NCBI RefSeq assembly: GCF_002160135.1
Contig: NZ_NFJZ01000010.1
Coordinates: 84,998-148,997, forward strand
Length of the DNA stretch: 64,000 nucleotides
Reading direction: 5' to 3'
Origin: Lachnoclostridium sp. An196
GTDB taxonomy: Bacteria > Bacillota > Clostridia > Lachnospirales > Lachnospiraceae
The notes under the pieces are model-generated. The model was not told the origin of the DNA. It worked only from the letters and a program-made list of their open reading frames with translations, and searched no databases. A program made the position numbers and the translations under genes. This document shows positions 58,508 through 64,000 of this stretch, one piece after another; position 1 is the stretch's first letter, and each line of letters starts with the position of its first letter.

Positions 58508-59011
58508 TCAAAAAATACGGCGCATGTTATTCAGATAACAAATATTGTAATCTGCCTCACCTTTATCATCAATATACATCATGATCCAACTGGGTTCGTG
58601 CCCCTCCTGGCGCGGCAGAGAAAGGCTTCCCGGATTCAGGATCGTAAGCTCCCTGCTTCTTTCCAGGCACGGGCGGTGCGTATGTCCGTACATGACAATA
58701 TCCACGCCTCGTTTCTTTGCTTCTTCTCTGAGCATTTCATGGCCCATACTTACAAAATAGTGATGTCCGTGTGTAAGAAGCGCTTTATGCGTTCCTAACT
58801 CAATTTTCATCTCTGATGGAAGCGCGCTGAAATAATCATTGTTGCCTGCCACCATATCCACCGGCACGCGAACCAGGGAGCGGATATTCGCCTCGTCTCC
58901 TTCCACATCCCCCAGATGAATCATCCGGTCGATAGGTCCTGTTTTTTTTAAAACCTTTTCAAGATTCGTCAGCCTTCCGTGGGTATCGCTGACAATCAAT
59001 ATTTTCATCAT
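58508..59011 (-). CDS. YfcE/MJ0936-type metallophosphoesterase
   Basis: A 167-residue calcineurin-like phosphodiesterase. MKILIVSDTHGR gives the D-x-H, MIHLGDVEGDE the GD, MVAGNNDYF the GNND, and LLTHGHHYFV with VMYGHTHRPCLE the remaining His ligands. ILNPGSLSLPRQ completes the family pattern. Members hydrolyse phosphodiesters in vitro; the natural substrate is uncertain. It lies two bases after rdgB in a housekeeping operon. Either of the first two Met codons may be used. Confidence 0.93.
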   Translation of the reverse strand: MMKILIVSDTHGRLTNLEKVLKKTGPIDRMIHLGDVEGDEANIRSLVRVPVDMVAGNNDYFSALPSEMKIELGTHKALLTHGHHYFVSMGHEMLREEAKKRGVDIVMYGHTHRPCLERSRELTILNPGSLSLPRQEGHEPSWIMMYIDDKGEADYNICYLNNMRRIF

Positions 59012-59013
59012 TC

Positions 59014-59613
59014 TTATACTTCCTGCAGTTCTTTTAGTTTTTCTTTCATCAGGCGGAGCGCCTTGCCCCGGTGGCTCAGTTTATTTTTCTCTTCCAACGG
59101 AAGTTCCGCGGAATAACATCCGTATTCCGGAAGATAGAAGATCGGGTCATACCCAAATCCGTTTTCCCCCCGTTCTTCATAACCGATCTGTCCTTCCATG
59201 GTACCCCTGGTGGTAAAAACTCTCCCATCCGGAAAAGCCGCCGCAATGACGCACACAAACCTTGCGTTTCGTTCTTCTCCGCTCTTTCCCTCCAGCCGGT
59301 CTATCAGACTTTTGTTTTTTATATGGTAGGAAGTGTCATGTCCCATATACCGGGCGGAATAGATGCCCGGCTCTTTGTTTAAAGCATCCACCTCCAGCCC
59401 GGAATCGTCTGCCAGAACAATCTCGCCGCACATTTTCATGATCTCTGTTGCCTTGATCACGGCATTCTCTTCAAATGTCGTCCCATTCTCCTCCACGTCC
59501 GCAGCAATGCCGGCTTCTTTTAAAGACAGGATCTCGACTCCCAGATCCTGCAGAATCATACGGACTTCGCGCATCTTTCCTTCATTGCCCGTCGCGAATA
59601 TGATCTTTTTCAT
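59014..59613 (-). CDS. rdgB: XTP/dITP diphosphatase (RdgB/HAM1)
   Basis: A 199-residue pyrophosphatase that removes non-canonical purine nucleotides such as dITP and XTP. IIFATGNEGKMREVRMIL opens the fold, ENAVIKATEIMKM and VLADDSGLEVDALNKEPGIYSARY follow with the catalytic Asp pair, and GENGFGYDPIFYLPEYG and LSHRGKALRLMKEKL end the protein. It overlaps the upstream methyltransferase gene by 32 bases and precedes the phosphodiesterase gene, a frequent order in Clostridia. Confidence 0.96.
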   Translation of the reverse strand: MKKIIFATGNEGKMREVRMILQDLGVEILSLKEAGIAADVEENGTTFEENAVIKATEIMKMCGEIVLADDSGLEVDALNKEPGIYSARYMGHDTSYHIKNKSLIDRLEGKSGEERNARFVCVIAAAFPDGRVFTTRGTMEGQIGYEERGENGFGYDPIFYLPEYGCYSAELPLEEKNKLSHRGKALRLMKEKLKELQEV

Positions 59614-60775
59614 GTGCGTTTCCCTCCTGTCTGTTTCCTTTGGGCGGTTTCGGACCGGAAAACTGATAAAAGTATGTTTTCAGCATTCCATTATAAATCT
59701 TCCGGTTTTTGTCCGCCTTTCTTCCTATATATTTCTCCGCGTCCTCATAACTGGTAATCAGATACATGGACCAGCTGTCCAGATTTTGAAATCGTTCCCC
59801 TATCTCCGTGTACAGTCCGGGAAGCTGAGACTTTTCTTCCAGTCTCTCGCCATAGGGAGGATTGCTGATCAGAAAGCCATATTTCTTCGGGTGACTCAGT
59901 TGGCTCAATGGACGTTGCTGAAAATGGATCAAATGCTCCACGCCCGCGTCTCTGGCATTCTGTCTGGCCGCTTTGATAATCTCTCCGTCAATATCATATC
60001 CCTGAATATCTGTCTCGATATTGTCGTCTACCAGATCGTTTGCCTCATCGACCGCCTGGTACCACCACTTCCTCTCCAACAGATTCGTCCATTTTTCTGC
60101 AGTAAAAGAGCGATTCATCCCCGGAGCTATATTTGCGGCAATCATAGCCGCTTCAATTGGAAATGTGCCGCTCCCGCAAAACGGGTCCACCAGTATTCTG
60201 TCTTTCTTCCAGGGCGTTAGCATAATCAGCGCCGCCGCAAGAGTCTCTTTGATCGGCGCTTTGCTGACCATGCTGCGATAGCCTCTCTTATGTAAAGAAA
60301 GACCCGTGGTATCCAGACAGACCAGCGCCTCATCTTTCATAAAAGAAATCCTGATAGGATATTCGGCTCCGGTCTCCGGGAACCATTCGATATGGTAAAT
60401 ATTTTTCAAACGCTCTACAATCGCCTTTTTCACAATCGATTGAATATCCGACGGACTGAATAACCTGCTCTTTACCGAAGAAGCCTTGGCTACCCAGAAT
60501 TTTCCGTCCGAAGGGATATAATCTTCCCACGGAAGGTCTTTTATCTGTTCAAAAAGCTCATCAAACGTGACTGCTTTTAACTTTCCAACTTTTAATAATA
60601 TCCTCTCTGCTGTGCGTAAAAAAATATTTGCCCGGCATACTGCGTTTTCATCCCCGCAGAAAGTGACCTTCCCATCTTCCACCTGGAGGATCTCATAACC
60701 CAGATCCTGGATCTCTCTTTTCAGGACCGCCTCCAGTCCGAAGTGACACGGAGCCACCAATTCGATTCTGCTCAT
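59582..60775 (-). CDS. THUMP-domain class I SAM-dependent RNA methyltransferase (RlmL/YpsC-like)
   Basis: A 397-residue methyltransferase. The N-terminal THUMP region (about 1-160) starts ELVAPCHFGLEAVLKREI. KRGYRSMVSKAPIKETLAAALI leads into the catalytic domain, with DPFCGSGTFPIEAAMIA (SAM binding), IQGYDIDGEIIKAARQNA and the catalytic FLISNPPYGERLE. Homologues modify guanine N2 in 23S rRNA. The tail is Lys/Pro rich. Its end overlaps the rdgB start, so the two are translationally linked. Confidence 0.94.
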   Translation of the reverse strand: MSRIELVAPCHFGLEAVLKREIQDLGYEILQVEDGKVTFCGDENAVCRANIFLRTAERILLKVGKLKAVTFDELFEQIKDLPWEDYIPSDGKFWVAKASSVKSRLFSPSDIQSIVKKAIVERLKNIYHIEWFPETGAEYPIRISFMKDEALVCLDTTGLSLHKRGYRSMVSKAPIKETLAAALIMLTPWKKDRILVDPFCGSGTFPIEAAMIAANIAPGMNRSFTAEKWTNLLERKWWYQAVDEANDLVDDNIETDIQGYDIDGEIIKAARQNARDAGVEHLIHFQQRPLSQLSHPKKYGFLISNPPYGERLEEKSQLPGLYTEIGERFQNLDSWSMYLITSYEDAEKYIGRKADKNRKIYNGMLKTYFYQFSGPKPPKGNRQEGNAHEKDHIRDGQ

Positions 60776-60846
60776 CTGTATTTCCTTTCCAGCTATTTAC
60801 TATATCCTATATCTTATCTTTCCGGGCCGACCATGTCAATCATTTC

Positions 60847-61155
60847 TCATCTGGAGTCCCGTTCCAGATATCTGCCCCGGTACGCCTGAATTCCCCCTAC
60901 CACAGAAACAGCGCAATAACCATGTTCCTGAAGTTCCCTGGCTGCCTGCATACTCAGACCGCCTCTGTCACAGTACAGAATCGGGATCGTTTTTCCCAGT
61001 CCCCGTACCCTTTCCAGAAGATATTCCCGAGGTATACAGACCGCCCCCCGGATATGCGTTTTCCGGTAATCGGCCGGCTGCCTTACATCAACAAGCAAAT
61101 AATTCTTATTAAATATATAACGATCAATTTCCCGGGCGGAGATGGTTTCCAACAT
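60847..61155 (-). CDS. Single-domain rhodanese-like protein
   Basis: A 102-residue rhodanese fold. YLLVDVRQPADYRKTHIRGAVCIP (split) gives the family DVR and the substrate-side Arg. The active-site loop reads LYCDRGGLSMQAARELQ, with the catalytic Cys followed by Asp-Arg-Gly-Gly. GYCAVSVVGGIQAYRGRYL ends the domain. It may carry persulphide sulphur; the acceptor is unknown. A GAGGGG site precedes the ATG. Confidence 0.9.
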   Translation of the reverse strand: MLETISAREIDRYIFNKNYLLVDVRQPADYRKTHIRGAVCIPREYLLERVRGLGKTIPILYCDRGGLSMQAARELQEHGYCAVSVVGGIQAYRGRYLERDSR

Positions 61156-61200
61156 AGGCCCCTCATTCTCTCTCTTTTATTCTTATTAGCAGTATATGCA

Positions 61201-61230
61201 GACAGGGCGCGGTCTGCGCCGCGCCCTGTC
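61201..61230. terminator. Hairpin after the Asn/Ser-rich small gene
   Basis: GACAGGGCGCGG pairs with CCGCGCCCTGTC with a six-base loop TCTGCG or similar. T-rich sequence lies on its plus-strand 3' side. It is 13 bases beyond the small gene on the minus strand. Confidence 0.7.
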
Positions 61231-61242
61231 TTTTTCTTCAGA

Positions 61243-61407
61243 CTAGTTATTTGCTTTGTCCGATGCATTGTTCTTAGAGCAGTTTTTACTGTTCTTGGTA
61301 TTTTTGGAATTGCTGCTCTTCGTGTTGTTTCCGGTACTGTAATCACCGGCCGCATTGCTGTAGTTATTCATGTTGCTGGCAGAATGATTCGTGTTATTGG
61401 AACTCAT
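61243..61407 (-). CDS. 54-residue Asn/Ser-rich small protein
   Basis: An AGGAGG box lies seven bases before the ATG at 61407, which strongly supports expression. The 54-residue product is made mainly of Asn, Ser, Lys and Thr: MSSNNTNHSASNMNNYSNAA, then GDYSTGNNTKSSNSKNTKNS, then KNCSKNNASDKANN. It has one Cys, no hydrophobic core, no signal peptide and is basic. I do not recognise a family. Spore-coat or small acid-soluble-like proteins of Clostridia can look like this, but the SASP motifs are absent. A strong hairpin follows the stop. Confidence 0.7.
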   Translation of the reverse strand: MSSNNTNHSASNMNNYSNAAGDYSTGNNTKSSNSKNTKNSKNCSKNNASDKANN

Positions 61408-61486
61408 ATCAAAACCTCCTGTAATAGATGTTTACAGGGGTAGTATGAGATTTCCCGGCACAAAATATACCTGTATTTTAAAAAAA

Positions 61487-61915
61487 CTACCTTCCGTATT
61501 TTCTGATCAGCCAGAGTACAAATCCTGCCACAATAAGAATCGGAAGCAGCGCGGCCAGAATCCTGAATACTACAACCAGCAGCAGGATCACCGCAGCGAA
61601 AAATAAAGCCATAATTAATGTAGCTTTCCATCCGTCGAAACGATGCACCCGAATCTCCGATTCCGGATCATCGCCCGGACTTTCCTCCACTGTATATTCC
61701 ATATAACTGCTCCTGCGTCCGGACGTCTCCAAAATAGTTCTGGCAATCAGCCTGGGATCTCCCAGTTCATCCAATACTTCCTTCTCTGTTCTTCCTTTAC
61801 TCATCTCCTGGTCTATATATGTCTCATAATAACGGATGTGTTCTTCAAGCGAAGTATGATCCGTCTTCCCATATAAAGCCCTTCTGAGAGTTTCTATAAA
61901 ATTCTTTTTGTCCAT
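61487..61915 (-). CDS. DUF1700/HAAS-type small membrane protein
   Basis: A 142-residue protein. The N-terminal helical region NFIETLRRALYGKTDHTSLEEHIRYYETYI (split) with YIDQEMSKGRTEKEVLDELGDPRLIARTIL matches the HAAS/DUF1700 domain, which often works with PadR-type regulators or phage-shock-like systems. A C-terminal hairpin of two membrane segments (about 95-138) follows. I start at 61915 because AGGAG lies seven bases upstream. No PadR-type gene is adjacent. Confidence 0.8.
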   Translation of the reverse strand: MDKKNFIETLRRALYGKTDHTSLEEHIRYYETYIDQEMSKGRTEKEVLDELGDPRLIARTILETSGRRSSYMEYTVEESPGDDPESEIRVHRFDGWKATLIMALFFAAVILLLVVVFRILAALLPILIVAGFVLWLIRKYGR

Positions 61916-61941
61916 CTGTTCTCCTGAAATATATTGTATTG

Positions 61942-61967
61942 AAAAAACCACCTGTGTAAGCAGGTGG
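61942..61967 (-). terminator. Terminator of the rRNA/tRNA operon
   Basis: CCACCTG (61948-61954) pairs with CAGGTGG (61961-61967). On the minus strand six T follow. It is just beyond tRNA-Arg, the last gene of the rrn operon. Confidence 0.9.
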
Positions 61968-61972
61968 CTTAA

Positions 61973-62046
<74 letters not shown>

Positions 62047-62063
62047 ATATATGGAATTTTAAC

Positions 62064-62149
62064 TGCCGGCGACCGGGATCGAACCGGTACGGGAGGTTAG
62101 TCCCGCAGGATTTTAAGTCCTGTGCGTCTGCCAGTTCCGCCACGCCGGC
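62064..62149 (-). tRNA. tRNA-Leu (TAA)
   Basis: An 86-base class II tRNA: acceptor GCCGGCG/CGCCGGC, anticodon stem CAGGA/TCCTG with loop CTTAAAA (anticodon TAA), long variable arm, discriminator A. Confidence 0.94.
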
Positions 62150-62177
62150 TAATTGCAGATGGCATATGTCACGCAAA

Positions 62178-62251
62178 CGACCCGAATGGGACTCGAACCC
62201 ACGACCTCCGCCGTGACAGGGCGGCGCTCTAACCAACTGAGCCATCGGGCC
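62178..62251 (-). tRNA. tRNA-Asp (GTC)
   Basis: Acceptor GGCCCGA/TCGGGTC, anticodon stem CCGCC/GGCGG with loop CTGTCAC (anticodon GTC), discriminator G. Confidence 0.94.
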
Positions 62252-62274
62252 ATATAAAATAAATTTAAAAAAAA

Positions 62275-62348
62275 TGGACCCACAGGGACTCGAACCCGGG
62301 ACCATCCGGTTATGAGCCGGAAGCTCTAACCAACTGAGCTATGGGTCC
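62275..62348 (-). tRNA. tRNA with CAT anticodon (Met or Ile2)
   Basis: Acceptor GGACCCA/TGGGTCC, anticodon stem TCCGG/CCGGA with loop CTCATAA (anticodon CAT), discriminator A. The GGACC acceptor and CGGCTCATAACCG arm resemble Bacillus tRNA-Ile2, whose C34 is changed to lysidine by TilS. Elongator Met is the alternative; initiator is excluded by the paired first position and the anticodon stem. Confidence 0.85.
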
Positions 62349-62352
62349 AAGA

Positions 62353-62425
62353 AGCCGATGATCGGACTCGAACCGATAACCTGCTGATTACAAATCAGCT
62401 GCTCTGCCAATTGAGCCACATCGGC
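62353..62425 (-). tRNA. tRNA-Thr (TGT)
   Basis: Acceptor GCCGATG/CATCGGC, anticodon stem GCTGA/TCAGC with loop TTTGTAA (anticodon TGT), discriminator T. Confidence 0.94.
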
Positions 62426-62470
62426 AAATTAAATGCCTGCCGTCGCCGGAAACCGGGCAGAATCGGCAAA

Positions 62471-62542
62471 TGACTCCAAGGGGATTTGAACCCCTGTTAC
62501 CGCCGTGAAAGGGCGGTGTCTTAACCGCTTGACCATGGAGCC
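62471..62542 (-). tRNA. tRNA-Glu (TTC)
   Basis: Acceptor GGCTCCA/TGGAGTC, anticodon stem CCGCC/GGCGG with loop CTTTCAC (anticodon TTC), T-loop TTCAAAT, discriminator A. Confidence 0.93.
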
Positions 62543-62556
62543 AGATTAATTAAAAA

Positions 62557-62628
62557 CTCCCCGAGTAGGGCTCGAACCTACAACAACTCGGTTAACAGCC
62601 GAGTGCTCTACCATTGAGCTATCGAGGA
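62557..62628 (-). tRNA. tRNA-Asn (GTT)
   Basis: Acceptor TCCTCGA/TCGGGGA, anticodon stem CTCGG/CCGAG with loop CTGTTAA (anticodon GTT), discriminator G. It is the first tRNA after 23S rRNA. Confidence 0.94.
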
Positions 62629-62719
62629 TTATCCTCTCAGGATCTTTTCTTATTATACCCTGAAAATCGCATACAGTCTATACCTTTTTTATCTTCCACT
62701 ACATCCTATCCAGAACCTC

Positions 62720-64000
<1,281 letters not shown>

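Overview
The window looks like chromosomal DNA of a Gram-positive gut-type Clostridia, most likely the family Lachnospiraceae (a Blautia-like or related genus; this is inference). Support: GC near 50 percent, strong AGGAGG ribosome-binding sites, paired YesM/YesN regulators with sugar ABC transporters, mannose-family PTS genes, a T-box leader, lipoprotein-anchored solute-binding proteins, DUF2304, a Tn916-type Xis/Int pair and a Hol_Tox-type small ORF. Nearly all genes are on the minus strand. No CRISPR array, plasmid origin or intact prophage was seen.

Layout. 1-4.8 kb: cell-surface glycan operon(s) on the minus strand (GT4, three GT2, DUF2304, a GT-C-like membrane protein cut by the window edge), with a divergent fucosyltransferase-like gene. 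5.7-9.6 kb: an acidic repeat lipoprotein, then a GH13 alpha-glucosidase/amylase and glgB. 9.7-16.8 kb: a mannose-family PTS (IIB, IIC, IID, hydroxyacid dehydrogenase, IIA) next to a CdaR-like regulator, an extra divergent IIB and a degenerate M28-like membrane protein, with a KDPG aldolase upstream; together these suggest uptake and breakdown of a sugar acid. 16.9-21.8 kb: a complete branched-chain amino acid ABC transporter. 21.8-27.3 kb: a coiled-coil NlpC/P60 hydrolase, a MacB-type exporter whose adaptor gene is broken, an Rpn-like orphan and an HPr paralogue.

27.5-42 kb is a sugar catabolic island: a xylFGH/mmsEAB-like ABC transporter, a YesM/YesN two-component system flanked by two further sugar-binding proteins (resembling the XylFII-LytS/YesN arrangement known from Clostridium beijerinckii), and a fucose-isomerase-family enzyme, DUF4867 and xylulokinase operon divergent from a LacI regulator. 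The divergent intergenic region has two copies of the same palindromic operator. 42-50.3 kb: exported transglutaminase-like and DUF3298-type proteins, a YqeG phosphatase, tRNA-Ala, pyrC, a duplicated promoter-like palindrome, a CapA-type protein, and cstA behind a T-box leader.

50.4-54 kb is a decayed mobile element beside tRNA-Leu: Hol_Tox peptide, Bro-N antirepressor, Cys-rich VLP fragment, Xis, a frameshifted and truncated integrase, and an AT-rich alpha/beta hydrolase. 54-62 kb holds housekeeping genes (acyltransferase, thioesterase, PhoR/PhoB pair, phosphodiesterase, RdgB, RNA methyltransferase, rhodanese, a 54-residue Asn/Ser-rich peptide, a HAAS/DUF1700 protein) and a six-tRNA operon. 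From 62 kb to the end is the 3' part of an rrn operon: 23S rRNA followed directly by seven tRNAs, with no room for 5S between them.
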